Below, one piece after another: positions 25,395 through 37,770 of a DNA stretch of 64,000 bases (positions are counted from its first letter, which is position 1; each line of letters starts with the position of its first letter). The notes under the pieces were generated by a model. That model saw only the letters and a program-made list of their open reading frames with translations. It had not been told where the DNA came from and made no database searches. Made by a program: the position numbers and the translations under genes. This stretch comes from Begonia masoniana. Lineage: Eukaryota > Streptophyta > Magnoliopsida > Cucurbitales > Begoniaceae. Location of the stretch: NCBI GenBank assembly GCA_022432975.1, contig CM039503.1, positions 50,447,259 to 50,511,258 on the forward strand, given 5' to 3'.

Positions 25395-27430
25395 AGTGGA
25401 CTACCTTATGAGGACCCCAAAGATCATATTGCAAATTTTTTGGAAGCATGCGACACTTTCAGATTCCACAACGTGAGGGATGATGCAGTGAGACTGTGGT
25501 TATTTCCGTTCTTATTACGGGACCGTGCGAAGAATTGGCTTAACTCTCTGCCGGCCAACTCTATTACTATATTGGAAGAATTTTGCTAGAAGTTCCTTTC
25601 TAAATTCTTTCCCTTCGAGAAAACTGTTGAGCTCCGAAATGATATAATCAATTTCAGTCAATTCGATGGGGAAACTCTTTATGAGGCATGGGCAAGATTT
25701 AAAGATATGCTGAGAAAATGCCATAACCATGACCTACCAAAATGGATACATATTCAAACTTTCTATGTGGGACTATCATCATATACTAAAACACTAGTAA
25801 ATGTAGCTGCAGGTGGTGCCTTAATGAGGAAAACTGAATAAGCTGCATATGACCTTTTAGAGGAATTGGCACTTAATAATGACTAGTGTCTTGTGGAGCG
25901 ATCAATTATGAAACGAACAACTGACACACCAGAAATCGAAGCTATGAAATCCTTGACACTACAAGTTGCTTCATTAACTAAACAGCTGCAGGAATCTCAT
26001 ATGACAGCTAGTGTGGGAAAAGCACAGATATCTAATTGTCAATGGTGTCAGGGACTGCACCCGAGTGAAGAATGCCAAATGGGCAATCCTTTGCCGAATG
26101 AATCTACAGAACAAGCTAACTACATGGAAAATTTTAATCGGCAAGGTAATCCCAACCTCAACGCTTATAATCTAGGGTGGCGTCAACATCCAAATTTCTC
26201 ATGGCAGAATTCTCGAAACACTATAACTATGCCACAACCATCGAAATCGGGTCCATCTCAACAAGCTGAGAAGAAAAATAATCTTGAGGCAGCCATTATG
26301 CAATTTATGACCGAAACCCGTACAACGATGCAGAATCAATCAACCTAAATTCAAAGTCTTGAGAATCAACTTGGCCAATTTGCTAGTATCATTAATGGAA
26401 GATCTCAAGGTACACTACCTAGCAATACAGAAATAAATCTGAAAGAGCATTGTAATGCAATTACCACTCGAAATGGAACTTTGATTGAACCGGTGCAAAA
26501 AGAGTCAAGTGTGCCTGAATTGGATAATGGGGGGTCAAGTGAAAATGAAGCTCAAAGGTCTCTACAATTTCGTCCTTCACCAATACATGCAATTCCACAT
26601 CAAGTGTCGTTTCCACAAAGACTGAAGAATGTGAAGCTTGATAATTAGTTTTCTAAGTTCCTTGATATCTTCAAAAAGCTCCACATCAACATTCCATTCG
26701 CCGAGGCCCTCGAACAAATGCCTAAATATGCAAAGTTTCTTAAAGATATTTTGTCTCATAAGCGTAAGATCGAAGACGGCAGTATGATCGCTTGGACAGA
26801 GGAATGCAGTGCTATTATTCAACAGAAGCTTCCACAAAAGTTGAAGGATCCAAGAAGTTTCAATGTCCCATGTGAAATTTGGAAATGCATCTTTGAGTGG
26901 ACATTGTGTGATTTGGGTGCTAGTATAAATTTAATGCCGTTATCCATATTTCATAAGCTTGGTCTTGGTGAAGCAAAGCCCACGAGAGTAGTTTTACAGA
27001 TGGCTGATCACTCTATCAAGCATTTGTATGGGGTGATTGAAGATGTCCTTGTCAAAGTCGACAAGTTTATTTTCCCAGCTGATTTCTTAATTCTTGATAT
27101 GGACGAAGATCGTGGCATTCCGATAATATTAGGTCGACAATTCTTAGTAACAAGAGGTGCTGTAATTACCCAACAACTAGCGATGACATATTTCGGATGA
27201 AACTCCCTAACACCGTAACAAGGGAAGCTTCAATTCAACCACATCATTCTCTTGTGCCTAATGAGAGGAAACGCTTTAGAAGTTTGGGAGAGGCACCATT
27301 ACAAGCTCTAACACCTACTAAGAGTCCTCCCAACCAGATTCATGATAATGTGTCAAAGAGCGACAAGCCAATTAAGAATGATTTTCCAGACAAAAATCTT
27401 CGTGTGATTGATAAGTGGGAATACGGTTAA

Positions 27431-27780
27431 AGAATAAAATCGTACTTTGGAGATATTATTGAGAGTGATACATCTGTCACTCACCATGCACCTAATTAGT
27501 GAGGTCGATAAGACGTCAAGTCGAGGACGTTAAAACAAGCACTTGATGGGAGGTAACCCATTCATTTATTTTCTTTAGTTTTTATTTATTTATTTTTTTC
27601 TTTTCGTTTTAAGTTCTAATTTAGTAATCTTATTTTGATATTATTAATTTTTATTATTATTTGGTATGTTTAATAGGTTTTGGTGTTTTAAATTTCACAT
27701 TAAAACAAAAAAAAAACTTCGCTCTATCGCAGCTCAGACGATCAGCACCTCCACGATCTCCCATGCCCACTGTGACTTAC
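27431..27780 (+). other. Non-coding 3' part of the gypsy element
   Basis: It contains GAGGACGTTAAAACAAGC followed by a GGGAGGTAACCCA stretch, a non-coding signature found after the coding part of many plant gypsy elements of this type. I see no gene. Confidence 0.5.
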
Positions 27781-29967
27781 TGTAAAGCCCCGAGTTATCT
27801 GAACCCGGTTCGTTACACATAAGCTCGTACATGACTAAGAAATCTCAACTGTATTATTATTATTTATTATTATTTTTTTTAACTTCCCTCAACATTCAAC
27901 ATTTGACATAAGCTAAAATCTCAAAACATTAAAAAAAAACTTGCAACGGAAATCATTTGAACAACAATAGAGTTAAACAAAACTATGAATGTTGTTTGAA
28001 ATGTAAGAAATAATCAGCTAAAAAGAAATAGAGGTTTAAATCGTGAAATATTTGGAAAGTCGCAGAAGTCAAACGCATCTGCCGATGGATAAAGTCAACG
28101 GAAGAAACAGAAACAGGCTTCTACCGATGACGTGGACCAGAAGAGTTGGAAACAAAAGACATCTCTCGGTGGACTGCATCTACCGATGATGTCAGCCGAA
28201 TAAATTACTTATTCAACATCAACCGATCGCAAAACGACAAGCTTTTCAACTCATATCTACCGACGGCAAAACGACAAAACATATTACCCACTCATACCGG
28301 TAGTGCAAAATCTACATCTTCCGATAAAATTAAACCTACATCATCCGATGGCTTAACTGAAGACATCTTCCGATAGAATTAAACCTACATCATCCGATGG
28401 ATTTTCTAAAGACATCTTCCGATAGAATTAAACCTACATCATCCGATGGCTTTTCTGAAGACATCTTCCGATAGAATTAAACCTACATCATCCGATGGCT
28501 TTTCTGAAGGCATCTTCCGATAGACAACTTAACTATAACTCAACATCTACCGATAGACATCATCTATCGATAGAAGACAAAGCGACATTTCAACTATTTC
28601 TTGCTATGCAAACACAACTCAAGTACAGAAAGAATTTACTTATTTCACTGAGACCATTCAGAAATAACTCGAATCATTGCACTACTCAAATCTAGTAAAA
28701 ACCAACATAAAAAAAACTCAACAGAATATCATTATCCGAAAACCTCAAAACGTATTCAAAATATTAAAACCTCTACTATCATGAAAACTCAACATACTTA
28801 AATTAAAACATTGTCAACTGAAACTTCACACTAACTGACATCAGTTAAACCGCCACATCAAGTGCCAGGTCCGTGGCATGAATGTGCTCCTCCAACCAGC
28901 CTATCCATCAACAAGCTCAGAGAAATCACCTGCTGTTACTTCCTCACCTACATCACAAAACTCATCTATTAGCCTAATGCTAAATAAGTAAAGCAGTAAT
29001 GAAATGAAATGCTGGAACATAAATTCCTAAACATGCAATTTATACTTTCTCATCTCAGTTGCATTCACATTCATTCATAAGCTGATCTGATCCCTCGGTT
29101 CCATTGGGAAGTGGATCAATTTTCCCAATGTTATACATCCTCTACTCGATTAAGGGGCGGATGAATTCCCTTAATAGCTGATCTGATCCCTTAGTTCCCT
29201 TGGGAGTGGGATCAATTCTCCCAATGTCATAAATCCCTTCATAAGTTAAGGGGTGGATTAGTTCCCTTAATAGTTTGTCTGTCACATTCAGTTCATGCCT
29301 TACCGTCCTTACATGGAAATTCATTTTCGTAATCTTTCAAAAACATGATGCATGACATACAAAATCATTCACAAGATACATAACCCTACTGTTTTGTGAT
29401 GTAGGCCTGAAGGCACATGCATACTTTACTTACCTGGCTCTCCTGGAAATGCTCGGTTTCAACTACTCCAGAAGCTCGCTCACCTAGGGTCATGTCAGTA
29501 CATTAATCTAACTCTCACTAAAACTTACCAAAAATCAATAAAATGTTTGAGGAAACCGATTGAAACTCTGCTGCCCGTGCATTCCCATTTATCACCAAGA
29601 ACCCGAACCTACCCTTAATCACAGCATCCTCAAATCTCCACATTGTATTCTCTCAGTTATACAATCGCTAATAAGCAAGAAAACAAGGAAGACTTACCTA
29701 GATTGAAGGAGAATCGGGCGAGAGAATCGCCTAGAGAGCTCTACTGCTCGAGTTGAAAATCGAAAGAGGGAAATAGGGAATAGTGGCGGCTACAGTGTAT
29801 TAACACTTCCCTTAAATACGTTATCCGTCTTTTTTTTAAAACCTCACTTTACATAAATTCCCTTGCTTAGTCACTCACTAACCTAATAAATAATTCCCCT
29901 AATTCTTTCATAAAATGCACATCATATATGATAAATTAAATTTGGTTGAGCGGAACCGGGTGCTACA
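27781..29967 (-). repeat. LTR of chromovirus 2
   Basis: 2187 bp. Between 28070 and 28580 it has many ATCTACCGAT and ACATCTTCCGATAGAATT units, including a tandem run of a 46-47 bp unit (28350-28500), and CGATCGCAAAACGACAAG. Small frames at 28146-28376 and 28495-28695 are products of these repeats. Confidence 0.85.
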
Positions 29968-30002
29968 ATCTACCCTCCTTAAAAGAATTTTGTCCTCAAA
30001 AT

Positions 30003-31440
30003 TCAATACCTAAATAATTCTGGATGTTGGTCCATCATGTCTTGCTGACGCTCCCAAGTTGTCTCCTCTATGTTCTGGTTATGCCACAAGACCTTCACCA
30101 ATGGAACTTCTTTGTTGTGCAACACTTTCACAGCATAGTCTAGGATCCTTACTGGTTTCTCTTCATAAGTAAGAGTGGGCTGAGCTTCAATACTCTGAGG
30201 TTCCATAACTTGAGATAGGTCTCTAACACACTTCCTTAGCATGGAAACATGAAACACATTATGGATTCCTTCTAAAGAGGCTGGTAACTGTAGTTGATAA
30301 GCTGACTTCCCAATCCTCTTCAAGATTAAGAAAGGTCCAATATATCTGGGGTTCAACTTGCCTCTCTTTCCAAATCTCACGACTCCCTTGAAAGGTGACA
30401 CCTTAAGAAAAACTTCATCACCTACTTCAAATTCCAGTTCTCTTCGTCTCTTGTTTGCGTAGCTTTTCTGTCGGGTTTGAGCTGTCAAGATTCTTTGTCG
30501 GATAAGCGCAATTTTCTCCATTGTCTGCTGCACAATATCAGGACCAATCAATTGTGCTTCCCCAACTTCATCCCAATATAATGGAGATCTGCACTTTCGT
30601 CCATATAATGCTTCGTAAGGTGCCATGCCTATTGTTGCCTGAAAACTGTTGTCATAAGAAAATTCTACCAAGAACAAGTATTTGCTCCATGAACCTTGAT
30701 TGTCTAGTACACATGCACAGAGCATATCCTCCAATGTTCGAATAGTCCTTTCGGATTGTCCATCTGTTTGAGGATGGAAAGCTGTGCTAAAACTAAGCCG
30801 TGTTCCCATAGCCTTGTGCAAACTTTTCCAAAACTTAGAGGTAAATCTAGTGTCTCGGTCTGAAACTATGGTGCTTGGAACTCCATGCAGTCTAACAACT
30901 TCGTGCACATACAACTCAGCCAGTTGATCCATCGAGTATGTTATCTTCATTGGCAGAAAGTGAGCAGATTTGGTTAAACGATCAACTATTACCCAAATTG
31001 CATCGTGACCCTTTGCTGTTCTAGGTAATCCTATAACGAAATCCATCGTTATTTGTTCCCATTTCCATTCGGGAACTGGTAAGGGTTGTAATGTTCCAGT
31101 ACGCCTCTGATGTTCAGCTTTGACTTGCTGGCAGATTAGACATGACTCTACATACTCCGCCACACTTCTTTTCATACCTGGCCACCAATAATGTTGCTTG
31201 AGATCTCTGTACATCTTCGTACTTCCGGGATGAATAGAAAGTCTAGAAGAATGTGCCTCAGATAGGAATCCCTTTCTAAGTTCAGTATCAGCCCGTACAA
31301 ACCATCTATTTTGAAACTTGAGAATTCCATCAACTAAGCAGTTGAAATCCGATTTGTCAGTAGAATCCATGCACAACTTATACTTATTGCATTCAGTGTC
31401 ATTCATTTGAACTTCCTTTATTCTCTCCAAAATAGTAGGC
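30003..31440 (-). pseudogene. Integrase plus chromodomain, 5'-truncated but open
   Basis: An uninterrupted frame of about 475 codons to the stop at 30003. It includes the integrase HHCC finger (H..H, then CLICQQVK), the core acidic residues in MDFVIGL, IVSDRDTRF and QTDGQSERT, and a complete C-terminal chromodomain (YEEKPVRILDYAVKVL ... IEETTWERQQDMM). Unlike chromovirus 1 none of these motifs is broken. The N-terminal pol, including RT, is lost at the truncation point, so there is no natural start codon or promoter. Confidence 0.9.
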
Positions 31441-31673
31441 CTTTATTCTCTTCAAAAGTTTAGTTTTATTTTCAGACTTTTTGTAGTTATTCTACTTTGT
31501 AATTATGACAAATGAGTTAATCTGAGTGATATTTAATGAAATAAGTTTGGGGGTGAGAGATCAAAGGAAAGCTTGAGTGAATTCAATTAGTGAGCGAGTG
31601 CTTAGAAGAAAATATTGAGTGGGTGAAATAAGGAAGGATGGATTGTATCCATGAAATTCCTACCATTTAACCC
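31441..31673 (+). other. 3' non-coding DNA of the gypsy element, first part
   Basis: Unique-looking AT-rich sequence that, together with 34187-34637, belongs to the gag-protease gypsy element upstream of its 3' LTR. No coding signal. Confidence 0.5.
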
Positions 31674-34186
31674 TGTAATACCCGGCTTCCGGGATATTAA
31701 TATTATATTATATGATGGTTTTTTTGTAAATATGTCAAATTAAATTCGTTTTACGAAAAGAAAACGTCATTAGAATCCTAATTATTAATAGGAATTTTAA
31801 GAAAATTATGAGAATTTTTGGAGTAGTAACGCTTAATTCCGAGTAATTACGTTTCTCGAAATGTAAAGGACGTTGTAGTAAAAATAGTAAACAATGTCCG
31901 ATTTGCAAACAGACAGTTTTAATAAATCCCGAATAATAAGTTGGAGTTGTTGGCAAAATAAGAAAATTTAGGGAAGCCAAATCGCTAGTTAATTAATGAA
32001 ACGAAGGGCGAAACAAATAGAAAATCAAAGGAAGGGAAAAACAGTAATTTGCCAAACTAATTTTATAAAATAACTTAAACTTCTTCTTTCTCATTTCTTC
32101 TCGGCTGCCTGAAATTCCAGAGAGCATTCTCTCTGTTCTCTCACGGTGACTCAACGTTCCGACCTCCGTTTCTCCTCCGATCGACTCCGGTTCTCCGTGT
32201 TTTCTCCTCCTCTCGCAACCCTAGGTACGAATCTATGATTTCGGAACGTTAGTTTTCAGTTTTCACGGAGTTAGGATGTTAGGGTTTATGTTAAAAATGC
32301 GATTTTGGGTTCGAAATTGATAGGTTTATCGTAATTAAGGATATAGTGAATGTATTGGACGTTATTGGACGAATTTAATTGATTTAGGACGAATGTTAAA
32401 ATGTGAGAATTTTCGGGTTTTAGGAAAAAACTCATTAATTGTTGTTTCGAGGTATCAATCGTGAATTGTTCGTCGATATGCCTCGATTAGTTTAGTTAGA
32501 ACTTTTAGGAATTTCCTTAGTTAAGGTTTCGTTAAAATTGGACGTTTAGTAACTTAAACTTGTTTTAACATCGACCGTTGTGTTTTGCCTCAGACAAACA
32601 ACGCTCGTTGAAGGAGCTCGTGGTTCAGTGCGCACGAGGTAAGTTCTCGGGACTTACTCTGGCCGATTGGCCTACACCGTACTTCGATGTCGCGTCGAGG
32701 ATCTTAGTGTACTGTCTGTTTAAATTGCTTTGGTTGGGTAGTTAGGTTAGTTGCTTTATAGGTTATGTTTTATTTGTCTTGATGGTATGCATGATGGTTG
32801 TTTATTTTATGCTTATAACTGTTCATGCATCACGTATTTTAACTGAGCATGAAAATGAATTTTTGCACGATGTTTTTAGAAAACCGATGTGGCCCGGAAG
32901 GGGGCTATCGATCTATTGTGTGGACCGATTAAGGGTCTGACCAATACCACATCTCATGTAATGTAATAAAATACGTAATCTGTTATCTGGTCACGTGAGG
33001 TGGGGCTCAGGTACGGCTGTACGTGTTGTAAGCGTGTACCCCCCCTCTAGCTGGAAAGAGTAGTCCGACCGCTGGATGGGCTCTCTTCGGTTAGCGAGAT
33101 GAGATCTCGGTGATATTCTGTCTGCCATGATCTGTACGTTATGCATGATTTCTGAACTCCATATGCATTGCACGCATCTGCATTTACGTAGAATTTATTG
33201 AGCCTTTAGCTCATAGTGTGTTTGTATGGTGTAGGTGACGTTGTAGGTGACATTGAGCCAGGTGAGGATGACGTTCCTCCTCCTGAAGTATGATTCAGGT
33301 TGATGGAGAATGGCCCGTGGGCGTGTGCTGAGCAGTCGGTGCGTTATGACCCGTGGGGATGTGTGTAAGTATTTTGGGGGATTTGATGATGTAAGGTTAG
33401 AACATAATAGGATGTTTGGATCTGGTTAGATATTAGGTTCATGTTTTGATGTTTTAAAACGTTTTGAAAACATGTTTTTATAAGCTGCTTAGAAAATTTA
33501 AACAGGAGGAATTGTATAGTTTTAAACATATCCATGTGGTTTGTTTTCACGAAAATGGGTTATGTTTTAATTGAGTCTGAGTCGTTTATTTTGGGTAATT
33601 GGCAAATGAGAAATCGATGGGGTTGTGAGTTGGCTTATGTTGATGATTATTGAAAGGTTTAAGGTGTTAGTGAAGTGTGTTTACAGGGAAGTAATGGAAT
33701 GAAAGAAGGGAAGAAGAAAGAGCGAAGAAGAAAGGGGGGAGTAGAGGAGATGGCGATCGATCGCCCAAGGGTGGGGATCGATCGCCCATGGGAGGCCGCG
33801 CTCTGGAAGAATTCTAGAGCGTGTGGTGATTGATCGCCACTTGCGTTTGGCGATCGCCGGTTTTGGCGATCGCTGAGTGATGGAAACGATCGCCGAAGGG
33901 CGATCGTTCGCCAGGGTGCGATCGCCAATGGGCGATCGATCGCACTCTTCATTTTTTGGGTGATCGCCCCTTTTTGCCCCGCGATTTGTTTTAAGTAAAT
34001 TTTATTGTTTTAAGTTTTATTTAAAATTGTTTTAAAGTTGAGATTAAGTGGTTCTAAAAATAGTTTTCGAACGGTATTCACGATTCCAACTTTTACTCAA
34101 ATTTCCGTATAGAGTTCGTTAAAGTTATATTGGATAAAAAAAAATATACGTACGGAAAAATTGGGTACTGTATCTGGGTCGTTACA
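31674..34186 (+). mobile_element. Solo LTR with GCGATCGC repeats
   Basis: 2513 bp, TGTAATACCCGG to GGGTCGTTACA, with target duplication AACCC at 31669-31673 and 34187-34191. It has the termini and layout of a chromovirus LTR. A cluster at 33750-33965 repeats GGCGATCGATCGCCC-type palindromes. There is no internal region, and small open frames in it are not supported as genes. Confidence 0.9.
33750..33965 (+). repeat. Cluster of GCGATCGATCGC palindromes
   Basis: About nine copies of GCGATCG or CGATCGATCG variants within 215 bp of the solo LTR, markedly more GC-rich than its surroundings. Confidence 0.8.
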
Positions 34187-34637
34187 AACCCAAACTTATA
34201 TTACAAGCTTTTAAAGACCTATCGACTTTTATTTTGTTTAATTGATAATTGCTATTAGTTGGATGATGGGCAAAGTCGATGAACGATTAGAGTGAATTGA
34301 GTGATTCCAAGTGAGCTGTGAGTGTATTCATTTCCCGTAGCTATGTTAGTTGACCTAGCAGTTAGAGGAAAATAAGAATGAACACATACACACGCGAGGA
34401 TTTCTAAGTAAGTGACTATCAATGCGCTAGTATGAGTAATTCTTTTGCTAAGTGTTCATCTTGGTAGCTTTTAGTTTGAATTGTTCAAGCTGAGACGAAT
34501 TACTAAAAACTTTGATGAAGATTGCTTTACCATTATATTGTATTGTGCTTAGTATATGAGATTGAATTATATATCTGTTAAGATTTTTGCTTAATTTTTT
34601 CTGATTGAGGACAAGCTTTCGTTCAAGTTTGGGGGTG
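34187..34637 (+). other. 3' non-coding DNA of the gypsy element, second part
   Basis: Continues 31441-31673 after the solo LTR and ends in the polypurine tract AAGTTTGGGGGTG at the 3' LTR. No gene. Confidence 0.6.
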
Positions 34638-35872
34638 TGATAAGTGTGTATTTTACATGCTTAATTATGCTCTTTTATACTTGATTTGATAAGTTTTTCT
34701 CAAGCATTTAAATGAATTTAACGTTTCTGATATAAGTGTGCAGATAAGATTAATTTTAACAGGTTAATCATCAACTATTAAAGTGTGTGGTGAACAGAAG
34801 TATCGCCGATCGATCGGCTGAAGTTATTAAGATGATGGAGAAGAGGCATTGCCAATCGATTGGCTGAAGCGGTGTTTTACGCAAAGTAGAAAGTATGCCG
34901 ATCGATCAGCTATTTTAATTGTCTTAATCCCAACCGTTGATCGATAAGTTATTTTAAATGTCTTAATATGGACTGTCGATCAAACAGAAAACATAATATT
35001 AGGTTAAAAGAGGCAAAAAAAGGAGAGAGAAATCATTCATGCCGGAGAGAGACGAAGACCAGAACGAAGCGAGAGCAAAGGAGAAAGGAGATTTCGGATC
35101 GATAACCCTAGTTTTTCTTTCTCTTCCTCTTCTGAACTATGAATATCTTTATTATTCTTATTGTTTCTCTTTATTATAGTATGAACTAATTTTCTTTTCT
35201 AGGGTTACGATGTAGCCGAATTATAACTATTTGGTTTTTCCTTTAATTCAAGTGGTTAATTTTCTGTTTCGATTTTGTGTTGAGTAAATTATCCTGTTCT
35301 TAAAGCTTGCGATTGTCTGATCAACAATAGCACGTTCGTATGATTGTTTTGAGACTGAGAGGTAATAAATAATCGTGCACTGAATAATTTACCATGAAAA
35401 TGTTATTAGATTAGAGATAGCTAATGCGTTCATGTGGTAATTTGATTTCTCATTCTTAATGTATTCAATTAATTCTCAGGATTAGAGATCGAGAGGTAAT
35501 AATTCGTTAGTTGAATAAGTTTATCATTACTCGAGAGAGATTGATAAATAGTTTTTGTGAAATTGCCATCAACACATAGAAATAGAAATTAATGATTTGG
35601 ATTAGGAATACTAAATATGATTAATTTAGGTGAAATCGGAATACCTAGAGTTTTCTCATTATATTCTAAAACTTGTTTAATTTTCTGTTATTTAATTAAT
35701 TGCTCTTGTTTTATTTATTTTGAAGTCAAAGTCACTAAAATATCGTTATTCAAATTAGACTGAAATTGACTTTGTTTGATTATCAATTAAAAAGTCTTTG
35801 TGGGTTCGACACTCTATTTATCACTTTATTACTTGTTGTGACTCGTACACTTGCGAACTATTTTTCACAACA
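34638..35872 (+). repeat. 3' LTR of the gag-protease gypsy element
   Basis: 1235 bp, colinear with the 5' LTR but shorter, because segments between CGATCGATCG blocks (34800-34990) are missing. It ends TTTTTCACAACA, directly followed by the target duplication and the resumed second-gene reading frame. Confidence 0.9.
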
Positions 35873-36108
35873 ATGTTCGACCTCGACTTTGTGATTTTAA
35901 GTCACATGTGTGAGATCGGGCGTACACGAAACAAGAACCTACCCTATGGTGTGTTGATTCTGAAGATTGTCCAACATTTTCAGATTCAGTTACTGCCTGG
36001 AATGCAAATGAGATCACAGCGGGCTGGTGACATTTTTGGCAAGATTCATTTGATTCAGATGGGTCTCATTGAAACAAACGGGATCTGGACATCCAGGAGA
36101 GATGAGGG

Positions 36109-37458
36109 TCTAGGATCATAATTGTCTAAGAGGAGGGTGAATTAGACTTTTTAAACTTAATTGTTAATCTAATCGTTTTCTCCCTTGTGTTAAACTTATA
36201 AGTTAACAGTGAGCAATCAAGCAATAAAAGTAAAGAGAGAGACAAAAACAACACCGAGAGTTTTTACGTGGTTCAGCCAAAACTTGTCTACGTCCACGCT
36301 TCAAGGTTTCCCCCTTGAATATCCTTAACTTCTCCAAAACGAGAATACCAGATCGAGCTTCACGGGCGTCGATCTACAGCCTTACAATCTGGATTATTCT
36401 TCACGGGCGACAATCCACTGCCTTTACACTTTTACAATATGGATAAAAGTTTACAGCACAGACTACAGTCTCTCACACTGATGAATCTTAAGTTCAGGAA
36501 ATATAGAGAGATGTAGAATAAAATATAGAGTAATTTGAAGTATTCTGCTCGTTAGGGTTCAGAGAGAAATTCAGCAAAAGTTTTTTTCCCGAGCTTCTTT
36601 CTTCTATTTATACTCTGTTTGAAATCGGCTTCAGATCTGGAATGCCTCTCATTTGAAAATAGAAATATAGCCGTTGGAGAAATATCTGTACTTAGATGGC
36701 TAGCCGTTGCGTTCTGAAGTTGCTTTCGTTCGGCGGCCATTAATGGTCTGGAGTTAAGGCTCTGGACGACAAACACTGTTGCTTCGCGGTCTTTTTCAAT
36801 TTCTAGCAGAAGATACTGTTCATCGGTTGATGTGCCTTTGAAAACCAGCGGTGGATGTTGTCTTTGAAAACTCCAGCGGTGGATGTTGTCTTTGAAAACT
36901 CCAGCGGTGGATGTTGAACTTTGTCGTTTAGCTAGCGGTGGATGTGACCTTTGAATGCTAGCGGTGGATGTGACCTTTGTCGTTTTGCTAGCGGTGGATG
37001 TAGACTTTGTCGTTTAGCTAGCGATGGAAGTCTTAGGAAGGCTCTTCCATCGGTAGATGTATACTTTATCGTGTAGTTATCGGTGGATGTAAACTTTGGA
37101 AGACTTTGTCACTGTTCAGCGGTGGATGTAGCCTTTGAATAACCAGCGGTGGATGTGGATTTTTTCGTTTAGCTGGCGGTGGAGGTCTTTTCTTCTACAT
37201 CGGTGGATATGCAATATTTTATCATTTTCAGCCCTGTTTTGCTATCACACCCTAAACACTTAACCAGATTTATTAGACAACTAAAATACTTTTTTTTAAA
37301 AGGGCATTTCCACTGAAAATTTTGAGACATATAAATGGAGGTCAATATTTAATTTATTAAGCAATTTATTAATCTCATATATTTAACTCACTCAAAATAC
37401 ATTTCATAAAACACATCATCAAAAACATCGTTAGACTTAAACACTATTTAAGTCAACA
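36109..37458 (-). repeat. 3' LTR of the copia element
   Basis: 1350 bp on the plus strand from TCTAGGATCATAATTG (TGTAGGATC in the other LTR) to TTTAAGTCAACA. It holds the AGCGGTGGATGT minisatellite described separately. A small frame at 36552-36776 recurs in the other LTR (48047-48271) and is not a gene. Confidence 0.9.
36816..37212 (+). repeat. Minisatellite AGCGGTGGATGT in the copia LTR
   Basis: About 13 degenerate units of (A/T)(G/T)CGG(T)GGATG at 25-40 bp intervals, often preceded by CTTTGTCGTTTAGCT. One variant, ATCGGTAGATGT (37058-37070), is identical to the unit in the gypsy LTRs. Confidence 0.85.
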
Positions 37459-37770
37459 ATCTCCCGCTTATTGATGATGACAAACTATGAGTATAAATTG
37501 ATTAATTATCTCTCCCCCATAATCCTAGCTCCCCCACAGCATGTGCATACAATCCAATTTAATTTTCACATAGTGCTGTCACACTTTGTCCCCCTTTGAC
37601 ATTATAAAAAAAAACAGGAAACAGCAGTCAACTACGTAACATTAGTATATTGAAGAATTGTAAGAGCAGAGTACCAAACAAAAGCTGTTACAACTCTGAA
37701 TCTGTAAAAAAAATTGTCTACAAAAAATATCTCCTATTTAATCTAAATCCATAATGTGCTTCCACAACTC
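37459..37770 (-). other. Polypurine tract and non-coding 3' segment of the copia element
   Basis: The minus-strand purine tract AAGCGGGAGAT next to the LTR is the second-strand primer. The rest, up to the stop of the env-like region, has no coding signal. Confidence 0.7.

Larger units (their letters stand above)
13784..27430 (+). pseudogene. Gag-protease reading frame of the gypsy element, interrupted
   Basis: Gag starts at ATG 13784 (MGDNGEDNAENRTL), reads to 13947, is cut by the chromovirus, and resumes in phase at 25400 with LPYEDPKDHIANFLEACDTF, the usual gag core of this group. In-frame stops occur near 25588, 25838, 25883, 26346 and 26646, so it is dead. A zinc-knuckle-like C-x2-C is seen in NCQWCQGLH. 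The protease around 26900 has CDLGASINLMPLSIF, the DLGA variant seen in Athila-like elements, followed by IPIILGRQFL. A last open piece (27197-27430) follows. No reverse transcriptase, RNase H or integrase follows in the element's own sequence. Confidence 0.8.
27781..31440 (-). mobile_element. Truncated chromovirus 2
   Basis: It consists of one LTR (27781-29967, TGTAAAGCCCCG to CGGGTGCTACA) plus a polypurine tract (GGAGGGTAGAT on the minus strand) and the integrase-chromodomain part of pol. At 31440 the sequence switches abruptly to the 3' non-coding DNA of the surrounding gypsy element. Gag, protease, RT and the 5' LTR are gone, and no target duplication can be recognised. A solo LTR of a closely related family lies at 48371-50526. 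Confidence 0.85.
12172..35872 (+). mobile_element. Non-autonomous gypsy element with gag and protease only
   Basis: LTRs lie at 12172-13552 and 34638-35872. The target duplication is ATGTC (12167-12171) on the left and ATGTT (35873-35877) on the right, one base different. A PBS matching tRNA-Asp (TGGTGCCGTTGCCGG) follows the first LTR, and a polypurine tract (TTTGGGGGTG) precedes the second. The interior encodes only Gag and an aspartic protease, with no reverse transcriptase or integrase of its own. This resembles the elements described as TR-GAG. It disrupts the MULE second gene and itself contains a chromovirus, a truncated chromovirus and a solo LTR. Confidence 0.85.

Noticed and set aside
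33659..33952. 97-codon minus-strand frame
   Set aside because: It lies on the GCGATCGC palindrome cluster of a solo LTR; its composition follows the repeats.
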